Origin: Yoonia rosea
GTDB taxonomy: Bacteria > Pseudomonadota > Alphaproteobacteria > Rhodobacterales > Rhodobacteraceae
DNA: 64,000 nucleotides
Reading direction: 5' to 3'
Assembly (NCBI RefSeq): GCF_900156505.1
Contig: NZ_FTPR01000001.1
Location: 1,736,001 to 1,800,000, forward strand
Under the pieces are notes generated by a model. It ran no database searches. It was not told the origin of the DNA and was given only the letters and a program-made list of their open reading frames with translations. Numbering within the stretch: the stretch's first letter is position 1; the number at the start of each line of letters is the position of its first letter. Shown piece by piece: positions 44,633-53,687 of this stretch. The translations under genes were made by a program, and so were the position numbers.

Positions 44633-45997
44633 TTATTCTTTTCCAATCGCCTGCAAAACACGGTCCAGAGCGGCACCCTGTGAAGACAGGGCCGATGGCG
44701 CATCTTTGACCAGGTTATAATAGGCCGAAGGATCATATTGCTGCACCGGCAGGTTCAGATGATCAGCTGTCAAAAGCCCCATTGCGGACAAAAGCGCATA
44801 AGAGGCAATCACTTCGTTTGACTGGGCCGCGATCCGGTTCGCCCGCGCATCAAGCAGTTCCTGCTCCGCGTTCAACACATCCAATGTGGTCCGCGATCCA
44901 AGGGTCGCTTCCTCGCGTACACCCTCAAACGCGACGCTGGCCGCGCGGATCTGCTGTTCAGATGCCTGACGTGATGCCTGCGCGACCTGCAGCGAAGCAA
45001 AAGCATTGCCCACCTCTTGTTCGACAGCCATGACACGCAGGTGCAGACCGGAACGTGCAGCATCACGGTTGGCCTGCACTTGGCGGAACTGGCTCAGAAT
45101 CTGGCCGCCGCGATAGATCGGGCCACCAATGCTCAGGCCCACTTGGGCCGAGGTGTTCGATTCCTCGTCAGAGCCGACTGAACCACTCAAAGAAACCGAA
45201 GGCCGCGTGGCAGCTTCGGCGCGACGGATGTTAATCTCTGCCGCAGCAACGGAATGCTGTGCTTCAAGCACGCTGGGGTGGTTGCGCACGGCAAAGGCCT
45301 TGGCATCGTCAAGCGTACGCGACACCGGCGCCGGGCTGACCGACCGCACACCGGCGGGCGTCCGTCCGATCGCCGCCTGATATTCTTCGGCGGCACGCGC
45401 CAGATCACCCTGCGCTGCTGCCAACAGGCTGCGTGCGGCGGCAAGACGTGCCTCGGCAAGGGCGACATCTGTCCGTGTCACTTCGCCAACCTCGAACCGG
45501 TCCTGCGCGGCGCGGAATTCCTGCGTGATCAGGCGCACGTTATTCTGGCGCAACTGGACAAATTCGCCTGCACTCAGGACATTCATATAGGCCTGCACTG
45601 CACGCAGCAGCACATCCTGCTCAACGCCGCGCAGTGACTGCCGTGTTCCGAGCACCACTTCTTTCTGGGCCTCGACCCCAAACCGTCCGACACCAAAGTC
45701 GAACAGTGTCACATCACCTGAAATCTGCGCCAGAACTGAGTCGGTTGTCGTCACCACCGGCACTTCAACGCGCCTTCTGGTCGCCGAAACCGACCAGTTG
45801 ATGACTGGCAAAGTTGCCGCAACAGATTGCGCGACACCTTCGTCCGCAGCACGAAGCAACGCGCGGTTTTGTTCAAGCAGGCCCGAGTTGTTATATGCCG
45901 CAGCCAAGGCGTCAGCCAGAGTATCAGCCTTCAATGCGGGTGCGCCGATAAATGTCAGTGCAATTGCGACAACGGCTAGTCCCTTACGTCTCATCAT
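44633..45997 (-). CDS. tolC: TolC-family outer-membrane export channel
   Basis: 454 residues from MMRRKGLAVVAIALTFIGAP, a signal peptide cleaved near ALKA-DTL. Two repeated outer-membrane-efflux domains: ADALAAAYNNSGLLEQNRAL near the mature N-terminus, LRAVQAYMNVLSAGEFVQL, VGEVTRTDVALAEARLAAA, and in the second half LEAQHSVAAAEINIRRAEA and EEATLGSRTTLDVLNAEQEL. Trimeric channel for type I secretion and multidrug efflux. Lies 56 nt after pcm on the same strand. Confidence 0.94.
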   Translation of the reverse strand: MMRRKGLAVVAIALTFIGAPALKADTLADALAAAYNNSGLLEQNRALLRAADEGVAQSVAATLPVINWSVSATRRRVEVPVVTTTDSVLAQISGDVTLFDFGVGRFGVEAQKEVVLGTRQSLRGVEQDVLLRAVQAYMNVLSAGEFVQLRQNNVRLITQEFRAAQDRFEVGEVTRTDVALAEARLAAARSLLAAAQGDLARAAEEYQAAIGRTPAGVRSVSPAPVSRTLDDAKAFAVRNHPSVLEAQHSVAAAEINIRRAEAATRPSVSLSGSVGSDEESNTSAQVGLSIGGPIYRGGQILSQFRQVQANRDAARSGLHLRVMAVEQEVGNAFASLQVAQASRQASEQQIRAASVAFEGVREEATLGSRTTLDVLNAEQELLDARANRIAAQSNEVIASYALLSAMGLLTADHLNLPVQQYDPSAYYNLVKDAPSALSSQGAALDRVLQAIGKE

Positions 45998-46053
45998 GCG
46001 AAACTCCAAAGCTTTCAATTAATTACGTCATGGCCTACGCGACCGATCACTCA

Positions 46054-46707
46054 TCAGAGTGCAAAAGCGCGGTCTTTCTCAAAACCCGTCAACACCGGCG
46101 CGCTGGCATTGAACGCAAAGCGCCAGTTCACGTTGCCATCGATCTTATGACCGATGCGCACGACGCCGAGCGTCCCTTCCGCAAAGACAGCGGCAATCCG
46201 GCCACCTTCGCGCAGCTGCTCCAACAACGCGGCAGGCACCTGCTCTGCACCACCTTGCAGAATAATGACGTCATAGGGTCCGGATTTGGCGGCACCGTCA
46301 GCCAATGCGCCAAACATCACCGCCGCATTGTCAACGCCCTGCCCCGACAGAAGCGACTGCGCCTCTTCGGCGCGCGCCTCGTCATCCTCGATCGCCACGA
46401 CAAAGTCGCACATATGCGACAGGACAGCCGTCGAATATCCGAGACCACATGCGATATCGAGTATGACGTGGCTTGGCTGGATATCCAGCGCATCAATCAT
46501 TTTCGCCAAAGTGCGCGGTTCAAGCAGCACACGGCCACCACCAATTTCAAGGTTCTCACCGACATAGGCCGCTTCGCGCTTGCCATCCGGTACAAAGGCT
46601 TCGCGCGGAACAGACAGCATTGCATCAATAATTGGGAACTTCGTTACATCAGAAGGTCGCACCTGCGTATCGACCATCATTGTACGGCGGGAGGTATAGT
46701 CAGTCAC
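46054..46707 (-). CDS. pcm: Protein-L-isoaspartate O-methyltransferase family protein
   Basis: 217 residues. SAM-dependent methyltransferase: MVDTQVRPSDVTKFPIIDAM and VPREAFVP are the family front, VGENLEIGGGRVLLEPRTLA the substrate region, and ILDIACGLGYSTAVLSHM the SAM motif I. Repairs or marks isoaspartyl residues in the canonical family; alphaproteobacterial members next to tolC are shorter variants whose activity is less clear. Upstream of tolC, forming the conserved pcm-tolC pair. Confidence 0.88.
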   Translation of the reverse strand: MTDYTSRRTMMVDTQVRPSDVTKFPIIDAMLSVPREAFVPDGKREAAYVGENLEIGGGRVLLEPRTLAKMIDALDIQPSHVILDIACGLGYSTAVLSHMCDFVVAIEDDEARAEEAQSLLSGQGVDNAAVMFGALADGAAKSGPYDVIILQGGAEQVPAALLEQLREGGRIAAVFAEGTLGVVRIGHKIDGNVNWRFAFNASAPVLTGFEKDRAFAL

Positions 46708-46875
46708 GATCTAAACTCTTTCGTTCAGTTTGTTTGATGTCTCATGCCATAGATGTCACGACACGGCAACATTGAAGATGACACAAACCAGCACTCCATG
46801 ACAAAGCGCGCCGCATGCGCTGCATCTTTGTCGCCCCTTTGCGCACATCGTTTACGAATGCCTGCCTTGGCAGCA

Positions 46876-48483
46876 TTAGTTGGATTGTCGCGCGCTCCGG
46901 CTCACAACATCATAGCGGCCACCTGCCCCGTTGATTTCACGGCTATCGAGAAGCTCAAAACCCATCAAATCAAGTTCGTCCAGATGGCGCTTGCGCCCTG
47001 CAATGACAATCGCGCTGTCTGATGCAATCAGTGCCGCCAGGTCATTTCGGTTATCAATCTGTACGACATCGCGACCGGCATAATATGAAAAGATGCCAGG
47101 ATAGGTCCGATAAGCCACAGGTGTATAGCCGTTCTCGGCAAGCCGGCCAAGATGCTCTGCCGTGATACGGGTCGATGCGCTCTCATTCAAACCCGGCAGC
47201 AGGACAGCCGCAAGCAAGAGACTCCACCCAACCATTACGGCCGATTGCACCAATAAGGCCGCATGCCCCGCTTTGCGCAACCAGACCAGCAACGCCGCGA
47301 GGACAACCAGAAGCCCGCCACAGAGCAGTGCGCCAAGTTGATAGGCCGCAGCTTCCTCGCTGAAGGAAAATGCCATCAATGCCGCCCCGAAGACTGCCAT
47401 CATCGCCGCGACACCCACCCACGCGCGGGGCACAAAGCCCGAGGCGAGGAGCGCACCAATCAGCAAGGACACCTGCACCAAGATGGGCAGGACATAGACA
47501 CCGACTTTGCCATCAAGCAGCGACAACGTCATGAAATGCGCAAAAGCACCGATTGCGAGGATGCCAACAGGGCTCAGCTGACGGCGGGTTTTCCACATGG
47601 CAGCCGGCCACTGCAAAACGCGGGCCCAAGGCAGCGCCAGCGCAAAGCCGGTCCAAGGCAAAAGCAGAACGGGCAGCACGATAAAGTAATAGATGAACGG
47701 TTCGCTGTGGTGGAACGTATCTGTGGCCCGTGCAACAACCTGCTGGCCAATGATCTGTTCGCTAAAGAACGCCCACCCCTCGACCATGATGATCCCAACG
47801 GCCCAGCTCGCCATGACCAGTACGGACAACAACAAGCCCAAGACTGTCGTGAACCGCAGGATCGCCGCGCCGCGCCCGGCCCAAAGTGCAGCACCCCAGA
47901 CAGCGACCAGCGGCAACAGCAGCCCAAGCGGGCCTTTGACCAGCACGGCAAGACCGCAAAGCGCAAAGCCGAGGTAGGCATGTTTCGCCGCTTCGCCGTT
48001 ATAGTAGTGTCGGTGCAGATAGGCCTGCCCACCCATCATCAGGGCCACAAAAAGCAAATCCATGCGCACGTAATGCAGCAAGAGCACCATGCCAAAGATG
48101 CTGAGTTGCACAAGCATTCCGGCAGCAAACCCCGCGCGGCCAATGCCGACGGCATTTGCCAGCGCACGCATCGCAAAAAGCAGGAAAATCGCCGACACGG
48201 CAGAGCCAAGCCACATCAGCCCCGGCATCTCGACGCCCGGAATCAGATCAAGCGCTGCGAGCAGCAGGAAATAAACAGGGGGCTTGTCTGGATAGGCCTC
48301 ACCATTGAGGTTCAGGACAATCCAGTGGCCATCACGCACAAGGTTGGAATAAACCTCAGCATAGCGGACTTCGTCAGAAAACCACAGCCACCGTGCATCG
48401 AGCACAGGCAGCGTTTGCGTCAAAATCATCGCGATTCCGATCATGATCGGAAAACGCACCACAAAATCCCATAGTTTTGTCAT
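46876..48483 (-). CDS. GT39/ArnT-like membrane glycosyltransferase
   Basis: 535 residues, about twelve membrane helices. The first periplasmic loop carries the catalytic acidic residues and substrate motif WFSDEVRYAEVYSNLVRDGH and YPDKPPVYFLLLAAL, as in ArnT and rhizobial RgtA-D. A C-terminal periplasmic part (YRTYPGIFSYYAGRDVVQID) follows. Transfers a sugar from a polyprenyl-phosphate carrier to lipid A or LPS core in its relatives. It is third in the operon GT2 - LAB_N - GT39, with 1 nt to the LAB_N stop. Confidence 0.88.
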   Translation of the reverse strand: MTKLWDFVVRFPIMIGIAMILTQTLPVLDARWLWFSDEVRYAEVYSNLVRDGHWIVLNLNGEAYPDKPPVYFLLLAALDLIPGVEMPGLMWLGSAVSAIFLLFAMRALANAVGIGRAGFAAGMLVQLSIFGMVLLLHYVRMDLLFVALMMGGQAYLHRHYYNGEAAKHAYLGFALCGLAVLVKGPLGLLLPLVAVWGAALWAGRGAAILRFTTVLGLLLSVLVMASWAVGIIMVEGWAFFSEQIIGQQVVARATDTFHHSEPFIYYFIVLPVLLLPWTGFALALPWARVLQWPAAMWKTRRQLSPVGILAIGAFAHFMTLSLLDGKVGVYVLPILVQVSLLIGALLASGFVPRAWVGVAAMMAVFGAALMAFSFSEEAAAYQLGALLCGGLLVVLAALLVWLRKAGHAALLVQSAVMVGWSLLLAAVLLPGLNESASTRITAEHLGRLAENGYTPVAYRTYPGIFSYYAGRDVVQIDNRNDLAALIASDSAIVIAGRKRHLDELDLMGFELLDSREINGAGGRYDVVSRSARQSN

Positions 48484-48484
48484 T

Positions 48485-48775
48485 TCATCCCAAACGTTCG
48501 CGACGGATCAGCCAGAGATTGCGGGAATAAATAATCACGCCCATGGACTGCCCCAGAATAAAAACCGGATCGCCTCGGTAGATGGCGTAAGACAGCAATA
48601 CCGTCCCCCCAACGATCGAAAAATACCAAAAGGCGACAGGCACAGTTGAGCGCCCCGCCTTTTCAGAGGCGATCCACTGCACCAAAAACCGCGCGGTAAA
48701 AGCCATCTGCCCGCCAAGGCCGATCATGACCCACGTAAATTCAGCCCAACTGTCGACATTCAGAAACTCAAACAT
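48485..48775 (-). CDS. LAB_N-domain membrane protein (lipid-A-disaccharide-synthase N-terminal-like)
   Basis: 96 residues with three membrane helices. LGGQMAFTARFLVQWIASEK, then STVPVAFWYFSIVGGTVLL and DPVFILGQSMGVIIYSRNLW, is the full LAB_N signature. In Rhizobium the equivalent RgtF works with the GT2 RgtE to make dodecaprenyl-phosphate-galacturonate. The gene overlaps the end of the GT2 gene by 8 nt and precedes the GT39 by 1 nt, the same partnership. Confidence 0.9.
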   Translation of the reverse strand: MFEFLNVDSWAEFTWVMIGLGGQMAFTARFLVQWIASEKAGRSTVPVAFWYFSIVGGTVLLSYAIYRGDPVFILGQSMGVIIYSRNLWLIRRERLG

Positions 48776-49523
48776 GGGGCAAATTTCCTGTATTGTGCCG
48801 CAGCACTTCCGACATCTTATTGACGCGCTTGCGCCGGCGGATCAGCCAGCTGACCCCGATCAGATCAAAGATCCCGACGAGCCCGCGCTGGAAGTTATTG
48901 TATTTTGAACGGCCTGCACCGCGTTCACGGTGACTGACGTCAACATGTGTAATGTCCCATCCGTCGCGGATGAACAAAGCGGGCAAATACCGGTGCATGT
49001 GGTTAAAGACCGGCAGGACCAAAAACGCGTCACGGCGAAATGCCTTGAGCCCGCAGCCGGTGTCGCGGGTGCCGTCCTTCAAAAGCGCCGAGCGCAGCTT
49101 GTTGGCAAATTGAGATGCAAGCCGTTTCGAAAGCGTATCGCGCCGCCCCACACGCTGGCCTGCGACCAACGCCAGATTGCCGGACGTATCGGCCAGCAAA
49201 GGCGCAACCAGCTTTGGCAGCTCGAACGGCGGGTTCTGGCCATCGCCATCAAGCATGGCAATAATTGTCCCCGTTGCGCGCAAGACCCCGCTATGGATCG
49301 CCGCACTCTGTCCGCCCACGTGAGGGTGCGTCACGACAACAATGCGCGGCTCTTGCGCTTCCAGAGTGTTGAGAACATCTTGTGTGTGGTCAGTTGAAGC
49401 ATCATCGACAAAAATGATTTCATGCAGCGGATAGGCCGCGCCCGTTTCCAGTATCTCGGCCACCAATGTGGCGATGTTGTCCGCCTCGTTATGCACGGGG
49501 ACCACGATTGAAACGTTTTGCAT
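48768..49523 (-). CDS. GT2 polyprenyl-phosphate glycosyltransferase
   Basis: 251 residues from MQNVSIVVPVHNEADNIATL, the DPM1/ArnC-type N-terminus. Nucleotide-sugar motif EIIFVDDASTDHTQ (about 37), metal-binding DGDGQNPP (about 90-97) and RDTGCGLKAFRRDAFLVLP (about 160) are in place. HRERGAGRSKYNN is the acceptor-loop motif. It charges a polyprenyl-phosphate carrier with a sugar; no C-terminal membrane helices, as expected when a LAB_N partner is present. First gene of the operon; upstream start codons to 49682 are unsupported. Confidence 0.92.
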   Translation of the reverse strand: MQNVSIVVPVHNEADNIATLVAEILETGAAYPLHEIIFVDDASTDHTQDVLNTLEAQEPRIVVVTHPHVGGQSAAIHSGVLRATGTIIAMLDGDGQNPPFELPKLVAPLLADTSGNLALVAGQRVGRRDTLSKRLASQFANKLRSALLKDGTRDTGCGLKAFRRDAFLVLPVFNHMHRYLPALFIRDGWDITHVDVSHRERGAGRSKYNNFQRGLVGIFDLIGVSWLIRRRKRVNKMSEVLRHNTGNLPHV

Positions 49524-50036
49524 GTGTCGCTCGAACTCTCGTTTTGCGGCCGTCCGTGAAGAATTGACCCATCTTGCAAGAGCTGTGATGCTCAAAGTCA
49601 ATGCGCCAGACCCAAACCCCACCGGTCGCGCAGGGGCCGTTTCGCGTGCATGTCGGCTAGCGAAGGGTACAAAAGAAGTCAATCTTGATCAGGGTAAAGT
49701 CACTTGTGCGACCGGTTTGTTCGTTGCGCATATGTCGCTTTGAAGCTTGAGACACCTGCGCCCACAGGCAAACTTCCGCTCAAGAGCCGGCGGACCGGCA
49801 CACAACACACCGATCAGAACGCGCACCAGCCCGCCAGCGCCACGCTTGAGGGCGGCACGGCCATTTACCTTGCCTCCGATGCCGGGCGCCTGCACCACGG
49901 GCCAGATCATTCGCATCGCTAGTGGCTATGGAACCATTGCTGGTTGTAACGTCGCCTGAATTTGTTTTGATGACATTCGTCGGACCTCCCGTATCATGAA
50001 GGCAGGTTCTCACGATAAGGAGGGAACACAGGAAAC
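49524..50036. other. 513-nt interval with a dehydrogenase remnant
   Basis: Between the GT2 operon (leftward) and the orphan secreted protein (rightward). The centre holds the frameshifted short-chain dehydrogenase tail listed separately. The last 60 nt contain the ribosome-binding AAGGAGGG before the next gene. Nothing else is recognisable. Confidence 0.6.
49780..49959 (+). pseudogene. Frameshifted C-terminal remnant of a short-chain dehydrogenase (SDR)
   Basis: 49851-49886 reads GGTAIYLASDAG, the classic SDR segment before the last strand. The following family sequence continues one base out of frame from 49888 as ACTTGQIIRIASGYGTIAG and reaches a stop at 49957. Together they rebuild a typical SDR tail (GTAIYLASDAG-A-TTGQIIRVDGGYG). 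The upstream Rossmann part is absent. Clearly a relic, not a working gene. Confidence 0.75.
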
Positions 50037-51101
50037 ATGCCTCTTGCACGAATATTTGGAGCGATCATGACAGCATCAGCATCTGCACTGGTTGCGGAAA
50101 CATCCGTTTTTGTAGAGGCGACCGCACCTTATTCGCTTGAACTACGAATTGATCGAAATGGCGAGACACTCTGTGATGTCAGCATGGACGTCACAGAGTT
50201 TGACGACATGCCGATTGACACGGGTTGCTCCCTTTCGACCTCGGGCAACGCGCCCATGACGGTGTCGGGGCGTGTCTCTGGGGCGGATATGCGTGGGAGA
50301 TTCAACCATACGTTTCAAGCTTTTGACATGGCACCAGTCACGCAAGCCTTGCGTGACACGTCAATGGATATTGGCGCCCGCATAGATGCCTATCATCAGG
50401 CAGTTCTGGCAATTGATCCAGATATCGGTGACCGGTTCTTGATGCGATCAGTTGACCTTCCGCATGATCTATCGCTTGAAGGCGTCATCGCTGACGCAGC
50501 CGTCAGCGCAGGCGCACCAATGCCCGACGCAATGGCCGCTTTTGTGACACGCAAGATATCGCTCGGAGACAGCAACTACATTGGACCGATGAACCTAAGA
50601 TCCAAGGGCACAGCGCCTCTTGACTGGCCGAGTTTGTCTGAACACCTTGTGTACGAAACGCTTTCACCAGAGGATTTACCGCCCCCCGGAACAGAACTGC
50701 GTGCGTGGTATGATCGCGTGCGTGTGGTGTTCTTCTATCTTGCAGGCAACCATGCAATGATTGTGTGGGATCCGGTGGCTGAAGCGGGCGCTGCGTCGTT
50801 CTACAGTGTTTCAATGGACAACTACCAAGAACCAAGACCTTTCTTATATGCCGACGGCACACCGGTTGTTGCAGTAGACGCTTTATTGGCGCCCCTTGTA
50901 CCAAAGGACTGGCAGGACTGGTTTGACCTCTATTTTGAAGACATGGGCATCGATCCCGAGAGTTCGGATCAGTTGATCTATGACAGCAGCGCTCCTCAAG
51001 GCCGGTTCGTATTGCAGTTTGAGCGGACCAGAGGCACCTTCATGCGCACAAAAGTCTTGCCAGCGATGCAGTTTCAGAACCAAGCTTGGTGGGTTCGGTA
51101 A
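50037..51101 (+). CDS. Orphan secreted protein of unknown function
   Basis: 354 residues from MPLARIFGAIMTASASALVA, a signal peptide cleaved near VA-ETS. The mature protein is acidic with two early cysteines (TLCDVSMDV and TGCSLSTS), no membrane segment and no motif I recognise. Its second half contains LRAWYDRVRVVFFYLAGNHA and a C-terminal FVLQFERTRGTFMRTK. AAGGAGGG stands upstream of the ATG. Codon use appears AT-richer than in flanking operons, and it lies between a pseudogene and a 522-nt gap, which suggests accessory DNA. Confidence 0.7.
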   Translation: MPLARIFGAIMTASASALVAETSVFVEATAPYSLELRIDRNGETLCDVSMDVTEFDDMPIDTGCSLSTSGNAPMTVSGRVSGADMRGRFNHTFQAFDMAPVTQALRDTSMDIGARIDAYHQAVLAIDPDIGDRFLMRSVDLPHDLSLEGVIADAAVSAGAPMPDAMAAFVTRKISLGDSNYIGPMNLRSKGTAPLDWPSLSEHLVYETLSPEDLPPPGTELRAWYDRVRVVFFYLAGNHAMIVWDPVAEAGAASFYSVSMDNYQEPRPFLYADGTPVVAVDALLAPLVPKDWQDWFDLYFEDMGIDPESSDQLIYDSSAPQGRFVLQFERTRGTFMRTKVLPAMQFQNQAWWVR

Positions 51102-51623
51102 AGCGGAAATGCAAATCCACCGAACCGACAATTATTGAACAAGCAGTCTTTTGGCGCGTCGCAGATAAGTTGTGACATTGCGCTGTAAGCAGACACGTGC
51201 TGCAACCTGCACAAATGTCCGCGCCACTATTGCAAGCACTTGAACACTCCAAAACCAAAAAGCGCCCCGTGTTGAAGTCACCTACTTGCAGGCGCTTTGC
51301 GCCTTCGGGCGGGACGCTTGGGGGCGGCAATCTGAACGTATGGGGTGGCTGTCCGCGTTGCAGGACGCAAGCTGCCGTTGGGCAGAAGCTTTTTAAACTC
51401 TGCTTTGACACTCGAAAACCTTCAACGCATTGGTGTCGCCGCCGCAACTCGTAGATACTTCAGTATCGTCTTAAACACTAAGAAGAAGACTTGGGCGCTA
51501 AGCCGATGGTCACTGCGACCTGAATACGTGTCTGTTACGAACTTGCATGCAATGAATACTGCAAAATCAAAAACGCGCACCCCGTTTTCACAGAGTGCGC
51601 TTTGCCTTGAAAGATCGGCGTGC
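51102..51623. other. 522-nt interval without a recognisable gene
   Basis: Several short overlapping readings exist, none with a ribosome-binding site or family resemblance. Composition is mixed, with AT-rich patches near 51460-51500. The right end carries the FKBP terminator. Confidence 0.6.
51563..51600 (-). terminator. Intrinsic terminator of the FKBP gene
   Basis: 8-bp stem (GCGCACTC with GGGTGCGC, one G-T wobble), 10-nt loop, then GTTTTTGATTTT on the minus strand, starting 24 nt past the FKBP stop. Confidence 0.7.
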
Positions 51624-52058
51624 TTAGGCGGCTTTGATCTCGACAACCTCGATATCGAAGTTCAGGTCCTGACCTGCCAGCGGGTGGTTGGCGTCCAGCG
51701 TCACTTCGGCCTCGGTGACTTCGGCAACAGTCACCGGAACAACCTGCCCCTGCGGTGTCTGCATCTGCAACTGCGTGCCGATCTCCAGCGGGATTTCAGC
51801 AGGGATCTGTTCGCGTGGCACGGCTTGCCGCGCGTCCGGGTTCGCATGACCATAGGCCTGATCACATGGCACGTTGACGGTCTTTTTGTCGCCCACGCTC
51901 ATGCCGGGGATCGCGCTATCGAGGCCCTTGATGATCTGACCGGAGCCGACAACAAATTCCAACGGGTCACGGCCTTCGGAACTGTCGAACATCTGCCCGT
52001 CGTTGAGTGTGCCGACATAGTTGATCTTTACGGTATCGCCTGTTTTTGCTTCGGTCAT
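51624..52058 (-). CDS. FKBP-type peptidyl-prolyl isomerase (SlyD-like)
   Basis: 144 residues. GDTVKINYVGTLNDGQMFDS opens the FKBP domain; VVGSGQIIKGLDSAIPGM and the insert-in-flap region (CDQAYGHANPDARQAVPREQ) identify the SlyD subgroup, which combines prolyl isomerase and chaperone activity. The His-rich metal-binding tail of E. coli SlyD is absent. No signal peptide, so cytoplasmic. Divergent from the HAD gene. Confidence 0.94.
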   Translation of the reverse strand: MTEAKTGDTVKINYVGTLNDGQMFDSSEGRDPLEFVVGSGQIIKGLDSAIPGMSVGDKKTVNVPCDQAYGHANPDARQAVPREQIPAEIPLEIGTQLQMQTPQGQVVPVTVAEVTEAEVTLDANHPLAGQDLNFDIEVVEIKAA

Positions 52059-52191
52059 AATCTCGCTTTCTCATCCTTTTCAAAATTTGAAGGCGCACCC
52101 TATGCAATCATAGGAGGGGATGCAAACGCATTGCCCCTTTTCGTGGGCGGACGGGCATGCCACGATGGATTTCACCCAAAGGGAGACCCCC

Positions 52192-52869
52192 ATGCCGATC
52201 ACCACTGCCGTCTTTGATGCCTATGGTACGCTCTTCGATGTCAACGCCGCCGCAATGCAAGCCGCGCAAGACCCCGCGCATGCGGGTCTCGCCGCTGTCT
52301 GGCCCGCATTGGCGCGCGATTGGCGGCGCAAGCAGCTCGAGTATTCATGGCTGCGCGCAGTGGCAGACCAGCATTGCGATTTCTGGAAAGTCACGCAGGA
52401 TGGACTGGACTGGGCGCTTGAGGCCCACGGCCTGGCCGATCCCGCCACGCGCACCCGCCTGTTGGAGCTTTACTGGGAACTCAGCCCCTATCCGGAAGTC
52501 CCCGCCATGTTGCGCAGCCTCAAGGAACACGGCATCGCCATGGCCATCCTGTCGAACGGATCCCCTGATATGTTGCAAGCAGCGGTCAATTCCGCCCAGA
52601 TCGGCGACCTGCTGGATGCGCTGCTGAGCGTCGAAAACGTCAGCGTCTTCAAACCCCATGCCCGCGTCTACGATATGATCGGCGCGCATTTCGGATGTCC
52701 CAAAGACGAGGTCCTCTTCGTGTCCTCCAACGGCTGGGACGCCGCCGGTGCCGCCGGATACGGGTTTCAGACCACTTGGGTGAACCGCGCAGGTGAGCCG
52801 GTCGACAGGCTTTATGCCACTCCGCACCACGTGCTTTCCGACCTCACCACAATACCGGAGCTTTTGTGA
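52192..52869 (+). CDS. Haloacid dehalogenase type II family protein
   Basis: 225 residues from MPITTAVFDAYGTLFDVNAA, after GGGAGACC. The nucleophile Asp lies in FDAYGTLFD (about residue 8), Ser/Thr loop in AILSNGSPDML, the Lys in SVFKPHARVY and the acidic pair region in FVSSNGWDAAGAAGYGF. This is the pattern of L-2-haloacid dehalogenases, which convert L-2-halo acids to D-2-hydroxy acids. The stop overlaps the next ATG by 1 nt. The true substrate is uncertain. Confidence 0.9.
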   Translation: MPITTAVFDAYGTLFDVNAAAMQAAQDPAHAGLAAVWPALARDWRRKQLEYSWLRAVADQHCDFWKVTQDGLDWALEAHGLADPATRTRLLELYWELSPYPEVPAMLRSLKEHGIAMAILSNGSPDMLQAAVNSAQIGDLLDALLSVENVSVFKPHARVYDMIGAHFGCPKDEVLFVSSNGWDAAGAAGYGFQTTWVNRAGEPVDRLYATPHHVLSDLTTIPELL

Positions 52870-53687
52870 TGCCCAGCTACACCTCTACCGACGGGCTGCG
52901 CCTGCATTATACGGACGAAGGCACCGGCTTGCCGGTCCTCGCGCTTGCGGGGCTGACGCGCAACGGCGCTGATTTCGACCATGTCGCGCCCCACCTGCCT
53001 GTCCGCCTGATCCGCCTCGATTATCGCGGGCGCGGCCAATCGGACTGGGCCGATCCCGCCACCTACACGATCCCGCAAGAGGCCGCAGATACGCTAGCGC
53101 TGATGGATCATCTGGGGCTGGAAAAAGCCGCAATCCTTGGCACTTCGCGCGGCGGGCTGATTGCGATGATTCTGGCAGCGACGGCCAAAGACAGGCTTAC
53201 CGGCGTCGCACTCAACGACATCGGGCCTGAAATTGCGCCAAAGGGCCTTGATGTCATCAAGGACTACATCGGGCGCAACCCTGCCCAAAAAACCTATGCC
53301 GAAGCCGCCGAGGCCCGCGCAAAGCTCTGGACCCATTTCACCGATGTGCCGATGGACCGCTGGCTGGCCGAAGTGCGGGCCCACTATCAGGAAACCCCTG
53401 ACGGCCTGATCATCCGCTACGACCCCAAGCTACGCGACGCAGTGCTGGCCAGCGGCGCGCAACCCACCCCTGATCTGTGGCCCCTGTTTGACGCGCTGGC
53501 GGGATTGCCGCTGGCCCTGATCCGCGGCGCAAACTCGGATTTGCTGACCCAAGCGACCGCAGACGAAATGCAACACCGCCGCCCCGATATGATCCGCGCC
53601 GATATTACAGGGCGCGGGCATGTACCCTTCCTTGACGAACCTGATGCCGTGGCTGCCCTGCACCGCTGGCTGGAGAAACTACAATGA
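52869..53687 (+). CDS. Alpha/beta hydrolase
   Basis: 272 residues from MPSYTSTDGLRLHYTDEGTG. The nucleophile elbow is LGTSRGGLIAM with Ser near residue 94; the oxyanion segment is LALAGLTRNGADF; the catalytic His is in ITGRGHVPFLDEP near the end. Esterase or lactonase-type fold without a definable substrate. Coupled on both sides: ATG overlaps the HAD stop by 1 nt, and the end overlaps the dehydratase start by 4 nt. Confidence 0.88.
   Translation: MPSYTSTDGLRLHYTDEGTGLPVLALAGLTRNGADFDHVAPHLPVRLIRLDYRGRGQSDWADPATYTIPQEAADTLALMDHLGLEKAAILGTSRGGLIAMILAATAKDRLTGVALNDIGPEIAPKGLDVIKDYIGRNPAQKTYAEAAEARAKLWTHFTDVPMDRWLAEVRAHYQETPDGLIIRYDPKLRDAVLASGAQPTPDLWPLFDALAGLPLALIRGANSDLLTQATADEMQHRRPDMIRADITGRGHVPFLDEPDAVAALHRWLEKLQ

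Noticed and set aside
45952..48474. Plus-strand readings opposite pcm and the GT39 gene (261 and 403 codons)
   Set aside because: Both real genes are on the minus strand with clear motifs; the plus-strand sequences are Arg/His/Gln-rich shadows.
51102..51623. Short open readings in the gap before the FKBP gene
   Set aside because: They overlap in several frames, lack ribosome-binding sites and resemble nothing I know.
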